Source: Richelia sp. UBA3308
GTDB lineage: Bacteria > Cyanobacteriota > Cyanobacteriia > Cyanobacteriales > Nostocaceae
DNA length: 7,576 nt
Direction: 5' to 3'
Assembly (NCBI GenBank): GCA_002361335.1
Contig: DESS01000046.1
Location: forward strand, 1,206 to 8,781
A model generated the notes under the pieces. It worked only from the letters and a program-made list of their open reading frames with translations. It searched no databases and was not told the origin of the DNA. Made by a program: the position numbers and the translations under genes. Numbering within the stretch: position 1 is the first letter of the stretch; each line of letters opens with the position of its first letter. Below, in pieces: positions 1 through 5,562 of this stretch.

Positions 1-31
1 CCATCTAATCCGTGATAGTTGTTGGTTGTTA

Positions 32-63
32 ATTCTAAATTCGGCCATTCTAAATTCTAAATT
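32..63. repeat. Short direct repeat ATTCTAAATT, three copies, upstream of hypA
   Basis: The 10-mer ATTCTAAATT occurs at 32-41, 47-56 and 54-63, the last two overlapping. The tract lies directly before hypA, where no Shine-Dalgarno sequence or clear promoter box is visible. It looks like slippage-type low-complexity sequence, and I infer no function. Confidence 0.5.
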
Positions 64-71
64 ATTATTAT

Positions 72-413
72 ATGCATGAACTTGGAATTACTCAAAATAT
101 AGTATCAATTGTTAAGGAACATGCTAAAGATAAAAAAGTAGAACGAGTTTTATTAGAAATAGGTAAATTATCAGCAATTATGCCAGATGCCGTACATTTT
201 TGCTTTGATGTATGTTCTCAAGGCACAATTTTAGAAAAGGCAAAATTAGAAATTATCGAAACTCCTGGTTTAGCTGTTTGTCGTCAATGTGGTGCGAAAA
301 TCGTTTTAGAAAAACCTTTTGGAAAATGTAATTGTGGCAGCACACAATTGGATTTAATCGCTGGAGATGAATTGAAAATTAAGGAAATAGAAGTAGAAGA
401 ATTATGTGTGTAA
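72..413 (+). CDS. hypA: Hydrogenase maturation nickel metallochaperone HypA
   Basis: HypA binds Ni(II) and, with the GTPase HypB, delivers it in the cytoplasm to the large-subunit precursor of [NiFe] hydrogenase. The 113 residues match the usual family length. The protein starts Met-His-Glu, and His2 is the family's essential nickel ligand, which fixes the start. The zinc-binding domain shows Cys70-x2-Cys73 and Cys86-x-Cys88. The second pair is CxC, whereas many bacterial HypA have CxxC; compact versions also exist, and all four ligands are present. No clear Shine-Dalgarno site precedes the start. The stop overlaps the start of hypB, so the two are surely co-transcribed and probably translationally coupled. 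No hydrogenase structural gene is visible, so whether the target is an uptake (Hup) or bidirectional (Hox) enzyme cannot be decided. Confidence 0.97.
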   Translation: MHELGITQNIVSIVKEHAKDKKVERVLLEIGKLSAIMPDAVHFCFDVCSQGTILEKAKLEIIETPGLAVCRQCGAKIVLEKPFGKCNCGSTQLDLIAGDELKIKEIEVEELCV

Positions 414-1252
414 CCTGTGGTTGTTCTGATGATAACGCCTTTATTACTCATCCCCAAACTGGTGAAGTTCTAACAATGAATTCTCATAGTGATGAGCATC
501 ATCATACTCATACTTTACCCGATGGCACGATAATAACTCATTCTCATGGTGAGAATACTGTAAGGGATGCATCAGCAATTCATGCCAAAATGCATAATAC
601 AACTATATCTTTAGAACAAGATATTTTAGCTAAAAATAATTTAATAGCAGCCCAAAATCGGGGATGGTTCAAAGGTAGAAATATTTTAGCTTTAAATTTG
701 ATGAGTTCTCCCGGTGCGGGTAAAACAACTTTATTAACTCGTACTATTAATGATTTAAAAAATAAATTAACTATCAGTGTAATTGAAGGCGATCAAGAAA
801 CGATCAACGATGCTAAAAAAATTGAAGCAACAGGTTGTAAAGTTGTTCAGATAAATACCGGAACCGGCTGTCATCTTGATGCATTAATGATAGAAAAAGC
901 TTTAACACAGCTTAATCCTAATTTTGATTCTATCGTAATGATTGAGAATGTCGGAAACTTGGTTTGTCCAGCTTTATTTGATTTAGGAGAACAAGCTAAA
1001 GTAGCTATTCTTTCCGTTACAGAAGGAGAAGATAAACCAATCAAATATCCTCATATTTTCCGTGCTAGTGACGTGATGATAATTACAAAAATAGATTTAT
1101 TACCTTACGTGCAGTTTGATGTAGAAAAATGTATCGAATACGCACAACAGGTTAATCCTGATATCCTGATTTTTCAAGTTTCTGCAATTACCGGAAAAGG
1201 ATTAGATGATTGGTATGAATGGTTAAGAATAAAACTTTTTAGATCCCCCTAA
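404..1252 (+). CDS. hypB: Hydrogenase maturation nickel-binding GTPase HypB
   Basis: HypB is a SIMIBI-class GTPase that powers nickel transfer from HypA to hydrogenase. From the N-terminus: a CxxCGC high-affinity metal motif (Cys2, Cys5, Cys7); a His-rich stretch at about residues 16-64 with ten histidines, typical of nickel-storing HypB; the P-loop SPGAGKTT (102-109); the EGDQET segment (128-133); a G-domain metal site at Cys156-His157 and Cys188; a TKID motif (228-231) in place of the usual NKxD; and a C-terminal SAITGKG loop. The 282-residue length is normal. The start overlaps hypA by 10 bp (404-413), with a weak purine-rich site (GAAG) before it inside hypA. The last codons, encoding Arg-Ser-Pro and the stop, coincide with the edge of a palindromic repeat, so the last few residues were probably set by repeat insertion. 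Confidence 0.97.
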   Translation: MCVTCGCSDDNAFITHPQTGEVLTMNSHSDEHHHTHTLPDGTIITHSHGENTVRDASAIHAKMHNTTISLEQDILAKNNLIAAQNRGWFKGRNILALNLMSSPGAGKTTLLTRTINDLKNKLTISVIEGDQETINDAKKIEATGCKVVQINTGTGCHLDALMIEKALTQLNPNFDSIVMIENVGNLVCPALFDLGEQAKVAILSVTEGEDKPIKYPHIFRASDVMIITKIDLLPYVQFDVEKCIEYAQQVNPDILIFQVSAITGKGLDDWYEWLRIKLFRSP

Positions 1253-1404
1253 ATCCACGCCACTTGCTCGTACTGCGGGCACCTCCGCAACGCAGTGGCT
1301 CCCCTTAAAAAAGGGGACTTTAATATCCGTTCCACTCGCAATTAGATGTTATGGGTAATTTGCCCATATAACCCCCCTTAAAAAGGGGCGAAGGGGGGAT
1401 GATC
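1241..1404. repeat. Composite palindromic interspersed repeat after hypB
   Basis: A cluster of hairpins begins in the last codons of hypB. ACTGCG (1272-1277) pairs with CGCAGT (1291-1296). TCCCCTT (1300-1306) pairs with AAGGGGA (1311-1317) around AAAA. ATGGG (1351-1355) pairs with CCCAT (1363-1367). CCCCTT (1374-1379) pairs with AAGGGG (1383-1388). The outer edges are also roughly complementary: GATCCCCC at 1242-1249 against the G-run GGGGGGATGATC at 1393-1404. C-rich/G-rich palindromes of this style (CCCCTTAAAAAGGGG type) are common dispersed repeats in filamentous cyanobacteria. The element carries no ORF. It may end or stabilise the hypAB transcript, but only short T-runs follow the stems, so a classical terminator is not clear. 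Confidence 0.75.
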
Positions 1405-1780
1405 AGAGAATTACGTTAAAAACAATACTTTTTAAACATCTTCTTAGAACTATGATTTTCTACTTGCTCTATTTTTACTATTTTATTCTCACAAAACAAT
1501 TTAAATTTGTAAAAATAAAAAAAATGGTTGATAAAAATATGTTTCAAAATATGTCAAAAAAATTATATATCAACTTGCTTAAGTATTTTTAATAAATTTG
1601 ATAACGGAAAAAGGTGTAATAGTAAATAATACGTCAACTCACCACCGGCGAATAAAAGTTTTAATACCATTTTTAAATGAAGGTACATATTATTAGCCCA
1701 TCTTAACGATGAGCTTTGTTTGTTTAGCCCCAGGGAAAGCTTGGCTGCGGGCATTAAAAGTCTAGTCGCATTGATGAGAA
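1405..1780. other. AT-rich intergenic region without a supported gene
   Basis: This gap lies between the repeat after hypB and the convergent reverse-strand gene. It contains a copy of a 21-bp repeat end (1424-1444), a tandem AAAATATGT pair (1534-1542 and 1546-1554), and a slightly GC-richer patch at about 1640-1760. A 63-codon reverse-strand frame at 1563-1754 has no recognisable domain or ribosome binding site and is not called. No tRNA or clear terminator was found. Confidence 0.5.
1424..1444. repeat. Solo copy of a 21-bp element end shared with 4340-4360
   Basis: Positions 1424-1444 and 4340-4360 match at 20 of 21 bases; the first 17, AATACTTTTTAAACATC, are identical. At 4340-4359 this sequence forms the right terminus of a MITE-like element. 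Here no left terminus is visible nearby, so it may be a decayed remnant. It is followed by TAGAACTATGA (1445-1455), which also occurs at 4195-4205, across the left edge of the other element. Confidence 0.6.
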
Positions 1781-2506
1781 TTATCTTCTATTTCTTCTAT
1801 TACCTCTATTTTTATTATTTTTCTCGTATCTATCGTTTAACCAAATATTAGTTACTTGACTGGAGACAGTTGCTCCACCGCAAGTTCCGACTCTTTGCGA
1901 TCCTGCATATTTACATTCATCTAAAGATTGCCATGATTGAGCATTACCATTTTGATCTACACAAACAACTTTGGTTGTCCATTCAAGATCTCGTTGAATT
2001 ATTTTAATATTTGGGTTCTCTTCGACTTCAACTGAAAAACTCCCTTCTTTTATCAGTTCCATATTTGATTTACCGTATTTACCATTGTAAATTGAATAAG
2101 AAAGTTTATTTATACCAGGTTGAATTACAAATTTACTTTTTCTGTGACTAGTACCAAAATCAAAACGTATTTTTTGAGACCTACCTTTTTTCTTGTATTT
2201 GCGATCGGTATATGGAACTTTTTCTGAAGTATCTTTCAATGTATCGTTAACAATTCTTACTCTTCTTTTTTTTACTGTTGGTACTTCACTATGCACAAAC
2301 CGACCTACAATACTTTCTCTTGCCCTTCCTGGGCAACTTCCTACATACTTTATTACATCAACTATTTTCTTATTTAAAGTACCGTTATTAAATTGAATAC
2401 CCACATCTTCTAACTTTTCTTGTGCGTAGCTAATAGATGTAATACTACATACAGCAATAGTACTGACTATCGCGGTTGTAAGCAAACATAATTTTTTCTG
2501 TTTCAT
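1781..2506 (-). CDS. Exported, strongly basic protein of unknown function
   Basis: I do not recognise this 241-residue protein. It begins with a clear Sec signal peptide: a Lys-rich n-region (MKQKK), a hydrophobic core to about residue 26, and a probable signal peptidase I site after Ala28 (SYA-QE). The mature part has four cysteines (58, 182, 198, 209), enough for two disulfides outside the cytoplasm. A Lys/Arg-rich central part (about 79-125) precedes a stretch at about 126-170 that reads as alternating beta strands. The C-terminus is a low-complexity Asn/Arg tail (about 226-241). No lipobox is present, since Cys20 lies in the hydrophobic core without the motif. No Shine-Dalgarno sequence is seen before the start; the signal peptide at the N-terminus supports the chosen ATG. 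It is transcribed convergently with hypAB and divergently from the DUF58 gene, with no operon partner. A periplasmic or surface protein is likely; the function is unknown. Confidence 0.8.
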   Translation of the reverse strand: MKQKKLCLLTTAIVSTIAVCSITSISYAQEKLEDVGIQFNNGTLNKKIVDVIKYVGSCPGRARESIVGRFVHSEVPTVKKRRVRIVNDTLKDTSEKVPYTDRKYKKKGRSQKIRFDFGTSHRKSKFVIQPGINKLSYSIYNGKYGKSNMELIKEGSFSVEVEENPNIKIIQRDLEWTTKVVCVDQNGNAQSWQSLDECKYAGSQRVGTCGGATVSSQVTNIWLNDRYEKNNKNRGNRRNRR

Positions 2507-2968
2507 TATTTATTACTGTTCTAAGTTCTGATATTTTTCACCTCTAAATATAAACTGATAGTAGCTAATAAAATTCATAATAAAACTACATAAAATTATT
2601 TTCTATTTAATATTAAACAATATTTAAATGTTCGCTTAATGGAATTTAAATATTAATAAAAAACTGCAATATTTATATTTTTTTATTTCATTTTTCAGAA
2701 ACGCTAATGTTATCTAATATATTTTATTTTTATATTTATGTTGATTTTGTTTTTTATTTAGATGCGATGAAATTCTACTTAAGTATGTTTATTTTTTTTA
2801 ACTGTCTGCGGTTGATTTTAATTTTGCTAAAAATTTTCATAATTTCAGACTACCTGCATCTCAAACTTTATGTATTAAATTCTTTTTTTGCAATTCCCTA
2901 ATAATCATCCAGGTGCCACCAGCACAGAAAAATGCTAAAACCGTGGTGAATTTTAATACACAAAACTT
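2507..2968. other. AT-rich divergent intergenic region
   Basis: This 462-bp gap should hold the promoters of both the exported protein (leftward) and the DUF58 gene (rightward), but no convincing -35/-10 pair can be named. It contains a perfect palindrome TTTAATATTAAA (2606-2617), an 11-bp AT-only inverted repeat (2619-2629 with 2644-2654), and a weak dyad CACCA/TGGTG (2917-2921 and 2944-2948) close to the DUF58 start. A 64-codon forward frame (2707-2901) encodes only Phe/Leu/Ile-rich residues expected from AT-rich DNA and is not called. Confidence 0.5.
2619..2654. repeat. AT-only inverted repeat, 11-bp arms
   Basis: AATATTTAAAT (2619-2629) is perfectly complementary to ATTTAAATATT (2644-2654), with a 14-nt loop. 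It sits between two divergent genes. It could be an operator or cruciform, but arms made only of A and T arise easily in AT-rich DNA. Confidence 0.5.
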
Positions 2969-4120
2969 ATGAACCCAGTTAGACGCATCGGTTATTGGTT
3001 TGAATCTCGTTTTTGTGCTCCAGCATATAGCGGTTTGGTTTTAGGGGGAATTGCAATTTGTTTTTTCGGAGCGGCTATAAATACTATGGCTGGCTGGTTG
3101 TACGTTATTAGCGGTGTCAGTTTTGCTTTGTTGGGTTATGCTGCTGTTTTACCGCCAAAGTCTCTTGCAGGGTTGGTAATTAAACGAAGGGCAATTCAAG
3201 CAGTTACTGCTGGAGATGATTTAATCGTTGAATTAGAAATTTTTAATCAAACTAAAAAACCAATTTCTTTACTACAAATAGAAGATAAATTACCTTTCAT
3301 TTTAGACAAACCATCAATAAAGCCTATTGAAACTATTTCGCCACAAACAACTTATAACTGGGTATATTATCAACCTACAGAGCGTCGGGGTATTTATCGT
3401 TGGCAGAATGTAGAATTAGCTACCGCAGCCCCTTTAGGATTGTTTTGGTGTCGCCGCTCTAGACAATTAAATGCGATCGCCATTGTTTATCCAAAGGTAT
3501 TACCGCTTAAATCCTGTCCTTTAATAGACGACATAGGAAAGGAAGATAGTCGCAAAGGACAACCTCTTGGTAATCCCTTAAATACAGCTAGTGAAGGGCT
3601 AACTCGTTCTTTACGTCCCTATCGTATAGGAGATCCTCTACGTTTGATTCACTGGCGCACTAGTGCCCGTTATGGGGAATTACGAGTACGGGAATTAGAA
3701 ATGCTTACCAGTGGACAGGAAATTATTATTGCTTTAGATAACGGTAATTGGGAAGAAAACAATTTTGAGCAAGCAGTAATTGCTGCAGCATCAATGTATT
3801 TTTATGCACAATATCAGCAAATGCAAATACAATTATGGACGGCATCAACAGGTTTGATTAATAGAAAAAAAGATGTTCTTGAAACCTTAGCAGCAATTCA
3901 TCCCCTCCAGAACAGTTACACACAGCCTACCGACAAACCTTTAATTTGGCTAACTCAAAACCCTTCAACTTTTTCTTCCCTTCCTTACGGTAGTCGTTGG
4001 ATGCTATGGCAGAATATTTCATCATCCCAACAAAAATTTGTGATCAATAGAGATTACCCAGGCATGATCGTAGATTCTGAACAATCGCTGCAACCCCAAT
4101 TGCAAAAACCATTAACGTGA
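2969..4120 (+). CDS. DUF58 domain membrane-anchored protein
   Basis: The 383-residue protein has two predicted transmembrane segments near the N-terminus (about 20-38 and 41-61), followed by a cytoplasmic or surface region rich in beta strands. The signature of the DUF58 family is clear at about 209-243: EGxxRSxRxYRxGDxxRxIHWRTSAR, then LRVRELE. In this family a von Willebrand factor A-like fold follows, and here residues 251-258 (EIIIALDN) fit its first strand. DUF58 proteins are often encoded beside MoxR-type AAA ATPases and transglutaminase-like proteins and are thought to act with them in envelope-related assembly; neither partner is in this window. The start has no good Shine-Dalgarno sequence, but the next Met (residue 40) would remove the first membrane segment, so this start is preferred. 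The gene contains a HIP1 site at 3473-3480. The precise function is unknown. Confidence 0.92.
   Translation: MNPVRRIGYWFESRFCAPAYSGLVLGGIAICFFGAAINTMAGWLYVISGVSFALLGYAAVLPPKSLAGLVIKRRAIQAVTAGDDLIVELEIFNQTKKPISLLQIEDKLPFILDKPSIKPIETISPQTTYNWVYYQPTERRGIYRWQNVELATAAPLGLFWCRRSRQLNAIAIVYPKVLPLKSCPLIDDIGKEDSRKGQPLGNPLNTASEGLTRSLRPYRIGDPLRLIHWRTSARYGELRVRELEMLTSGQEIIIALDNGNWEENNFEQAVIAAASMYFYAQYQQMQIQLWTASTGLINRKKDVLETLAAIHPLQNSYTQPTDKPLIWLTQNPSTFSSLPYGSRWMLWQNISSSQQKFVINRDYPGMIVDSEQSLQPQLQKPLT
3473..3480. repeat. HIP1 palindrome GCGATCGC
   Basis: A perfect copy of the highly iterated palindrome HIP1, over-represented in many cyanobacterial genomes, lies within the DUF58 gene. A second copy is at 4839-4846. 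It is used here as a taxonomic marker. Confidence 0.9.
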
Positions 4121-4132
4121 TATCAAAATCTA

Positions 4133-4300
4133 ACAGCCCAGTAGAAAAAACTACCCGCTAGGGTAATGTCATATTTCAAGTCTCTATTCCACACTAGAAC
4201 TATGAGGATGTTTGAAAAGTCTACATAGTTCATATCTCGCAAAAACCTGGGCTGTACCTGGCTGCATAACACCAGAAAGACTTGAAAAATTTTTCTACTG
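4133..4300. other. Candidate structured RNA or palindromic element with nested and competing stems
   Basis: CAGTAGAAAAA (4139-4149) pairs perfectly with 4290-4300 (11 bp). Nested inside, TTTCAAGTCT (4174-4183) pairs with 4278-4287 (10 bp). Enclosed by these are hairpins GAACTATG/CATAGTTC (4197-4204 with 4224-4231) and CTGG/CCAG (4258-4261 with 4272-4275); between the two outer stems lies TACCC/GGGTA (4152-4156 with 4161-4165). A competing 9-bp pairing, ACAGCCCAG (4133-4141) with CTGGGCTGT (4247-4255), overlaps the outer stem by three bases and crosses it. AAGTCT at 4217-4222 can also replace 4178-4183 as partner of AGACTT. I recognise no known RNA family. It may be a non-coding RNA, a 3' UTR structure of the DUF58 mRNA, or a decayed mobile palindrome. 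Confidence 0.45.
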
Positions 4301-4359
4301 TAACTAGGAATTATATGTTAACAGTTTTCTGTTTCACAGAATACTTTTTAAACATCCTC
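4204..4359. mobile_element. MITE-like element, 156 bp with 17-bp terminal inverted repeats
   Basis: The left end GAGGATGTTTGAAAAGT (4204-4220) and the reverse complement of the right end (4343-4359) differ at a single base. The inside encodes no protein, as expected for a non-autonomous miniature element moved by a transposase encoded elsewhere. A hairpin AACAG/CTGTT (4320-4324 with 4329-4333) lies near the right end. Flanks read TAT on the left and TAA on the right, so no perfect target duplication can be claimed. A related terminus occurs at 1424-1444. I cannot name the insertion sequence family from the ends alone. Confidence 0.55.
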
Positions 4360-4378
4360 TAAACAAAGAACAATGAGA

Positions 4379-4452
4379 GTCATCTAAAAATAAAAGATGA
4401 TTAATCGTTTCAACGAAAAAGAGTGAATATTTTGCGAATTTTTAAGCAAAAT
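4379..4452. promoter_or_regulatory. Cluster of three short dyads upstream of the 282-residue protein gene
   Basis: Three dyads follow each other within 75 bp: TCATCT/AGATGA (4380-4385 with 4395-4400), TCGTT/AACGA (4405-4409 with 4412-4416), and ATTTTGC/GCAAAAT (4429-4435 with 4446-4452). The last lies 46 bp before the start codon, where a promoter or operator would be expected. No convincing -10/-35 pair can be chosen. Operator or 5' UTR function is an inference from position and symmetry only. Confidence 0.35.
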
Positions 4453-4486
4453 GTACTTCTTATTCCTAAACACTGTAGTTTATTTA

Positions 4487-4491
4487 TAAGG
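4487..4491 (+). promoter_or_regulatory. Shine-Dalgarno site TAAGG
   Basis: TAAGG lies seven bases before the ATG at 4499, a good spacing. It is the best ribosome binding site in the window and supports this start codon. Confidence 0.65.
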
Positions 4492-4498
4492 CATCAAA

Positions 4499-5347
4499 AT
4501 GGTTTCCACTACAAACGTTTCCACTTACGAATTGCTAGTTAGACCTATTCTTAATATTCCCAACTCACCAAATCGGACTGTTATTCAAGGCTATTTTCTG
4601 ACTATCTCCAACCCTAGCTTGAGTAATTTGACAATCACATTAACATTCATAGCTAACACTCCTGATTTTGACTCCAGTCAGATTGTTGGATTCTGGGATT
4701 TCGATGGTGCAAACAATCTAATACCACCAGTTATACCAGCTGGCTTCCCCTGTATACGTACTTATACTTTTGACCTTCCAGCACTAGATACAGGACTATT
4801 TATACTAGTCCCAGATGTCACACAGAGGAGAGTCATTAGCGATCGCAATACTGAAATTAGAGGATACGTCACCCTAAGGATTGATTCAGCTTCTGGATTT
4901 GGTGGAAATAGCAATAGGAGAATTTTGTTGCTCAGTGCCCAGCAACGAGGTACTTTCTTACCCCAAGGGGAAATTAATCCACCAGCGGCTGGTGATTTCG
5001 ATCAGCTTGCATATAGCTTGCCATTGGCTACAGGAGGTTCTGAGGTGACTCTGGAAACTAATATTACTACAGCAACTACTCCCCTTTCCTTGCCTCCTCG
5101 CCGACGTATCTTACAAGCTATCGAAGCGAATCCAAATTTCCTGAGTCAAATTAGTAGCGATCCACTAGCTCAACAATTATCTGAGCTTAGTGTCGAAGAG
5201 CAACAGCGCATGTTGTTCGTCTTGTTGGAACGTTTTGTAGAGACTCCTCAGGTTACCCTTGAAGACAATCAAATAGAGGTAGAGGCAAATAACAACTTAG
5301 TAGATAATCTACAACAAGTAAATCAGCCGTCTACTTCAAATTCATAA
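4499..5347 (+). CDS. Unrecognised 282-residue protein, beta-rich N-terminus and helical C-terminus
   Basis: I cannot assign this protein to a family. Residues 1-150 read as alternating hydrophobic strands with many Asn, Thr, Ser and Pro, as in a beta-sandwich; there is one Cys (85) and a FWDFDGAN segment (65-72). No signal peptide or membrane segment is visible, so it is probably cytoplasmic or exported by a route without a classical signal. A Pro/Gly-rich linker (about 152-200) leads to a charged helical stretch (about 201-248) starting RRR and containing a SVEEQQRML segment, then an acidic, Asn/Gln/Ser-rich disordered tail. The start is well supported by TAAGG. The gene stands alone: dyads and a MITE-like element lie before it, hairpins after it. 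A HIP1 site at 4839-4846 suggests long residence in a cyanobacterial genome. Its base composition is a little less AT-rich than the gaps around it. Function unknown. Confidence 0.85.
   Translation: MVSTTNVSTYELLVRPILNIPNSPNRTVIQGYFLTISNPSLSNLTITLTFIANTPDFDSSQIVGFWDFDGANNLIPPVIPAGFPCIRTYTFDLPALDTGLFILVPDVTQRRVISDRNTEIRGYVTLRIDSASGFGGNSNRRILLLSAQQRGTFLPQGEINPPAAGDFDQLAYSLPLATGGSEVTLETNITTATTPLSLPPRRRILQAIEANPNFLSQISSDPLAQQLSELSVEEQQRMLFVLLERFVETPQVTLEDNQIEVEANNNLVDNLQQVNQPSTSNS
4839..4846. repeat. HIP1 palindrome GCGATCGC
   Basis: The second perfect HIP1 octamer of the window lies inside the 282-residue protein gene. It supports a cyanobacterial origin for that gene. Confidence 0.9.
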
Positions 5348-5355
5348 ATCAATCA

Positions 5356-5380
5356 ACTAGTAAAACCGAAAAATACTAGT
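5356..5380 (+). other. Hairpin just after the 282-residue protein stop codon
   Basis: ACTAGTA (5356-5362) pairs perfectly with TACTAGT (5374-5380) around an 11-nt A-rich loop, nine bases after the stop. No T-run follows, so it may protect the mRNA 3' end rather than terminate transcription. Confidence 0.45.
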
Positions 5381-5399
5381 ACTCTACCAACCCTCTTAT

Positions 5400-5455
5400 T
5401 GCCGGGAGAAGGGGGAAATAATTTTTTATCATTATTAACCCGGCATATTTTTCTT
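5400..5455 (+). terminator. Probable transcription terminator
   Basis: TGCCGGG (5400-5406) pairs perfectly with CCCGGCA (5439-5445). The 32-nt insert has its own AATAAT/ATTATT pairing (5417-5422 with 5431-5436). The stem is followed by TATTTTTCTT (5446-5455). The GC-rich stem and T-rich tail fit an intrinsic terminator for the gene at 4499-5347, though the loop is unusually long. Confidence 0.45.
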
Positions 5456-5528
5456 AATGAACTACTCGTTTTTGTTGAGTCTTAATAGAGTTATTAAAAT
5501 TCACCACTGAACTATCGAAAAAATCAGA

Positions 5529-5562
5529 AATTATCACAATACCTGGTTGGTGGGTGATAATT
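5529..5562. repeat. Inverted repeat with 9-bp arms upstream of the DUF1350 gene
   Basis: AATTATCAC (5529-5537) is perfectly complementary to GTGATAATT (5554-5562), with a 16-nt loop that can itself pair ACC/GGT. It lies about 100 bp before the DUF1350 start, so it could be an operator, an attenuator-like leader hairpin, or a repeat fragment. Confidence 0.5.

Larger units (their letters stand above)
4121..4498. other. Highly structured intergenic region
   Basis: No ORF of note is present in these 378 bp, yet they contain at least eight inverted repeats with arms of 5 to 17 bp, several overlapping or crossing. The first part (4133-4300) can fold into a long, branched structure. A MITE-like element spans 4204-4359. 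The last part (4379-4452) carries three short dyads before the downstream gene. The separate pieces are given as their own entries. Confidence 0.65.

Noticed and set aside
1563..1754. 63-codon reverse-strand frame in the gap after hypB
   Set aside because: It has no recognisable domain, no ribosome binding site, and a Leu/Lys/Tyr-rich composition expected from AT-rich DNA. It might be a remnant, but nothing supports a gene.
1696..1755. Forward frame reading like protein (AHLNDELCLFSPRESLAAGI)
   Set aside because: An in-frame stop lies six codons upstream, there is no start, and no family could be named. A fossil gene fragment is possible but unsupported.
2193..2396. Forward frame antisense to the exported protein gene
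   Set aside because: It lies wholly inside the better supported reverse-strand gene, which has a clear signal peptide.
2707..2901. 64-codon forward frame resembling a small membrane protein
   Set aside because: Its Phe/Leu/Ile/Tyr content follows from the T-rich DNA; no ribosome binding site or conserved motif is seen.
4204..4362. Target site duplication flanking the MITE-like element
   Set aside because: The flanking triplets are TAT and TAA and do not match exactly, so no duplication is claimed.
4121..4498. tmRNA, RNase P RNA, 6S RNA or cobalamin riboswitch
   Set aside because: There is no tRNA-like end with a GGTTCGA-type loop, no RNase P core motifs, no rod-like 6S fold, and the CAGCCAGG sequence does not match the B12 box.
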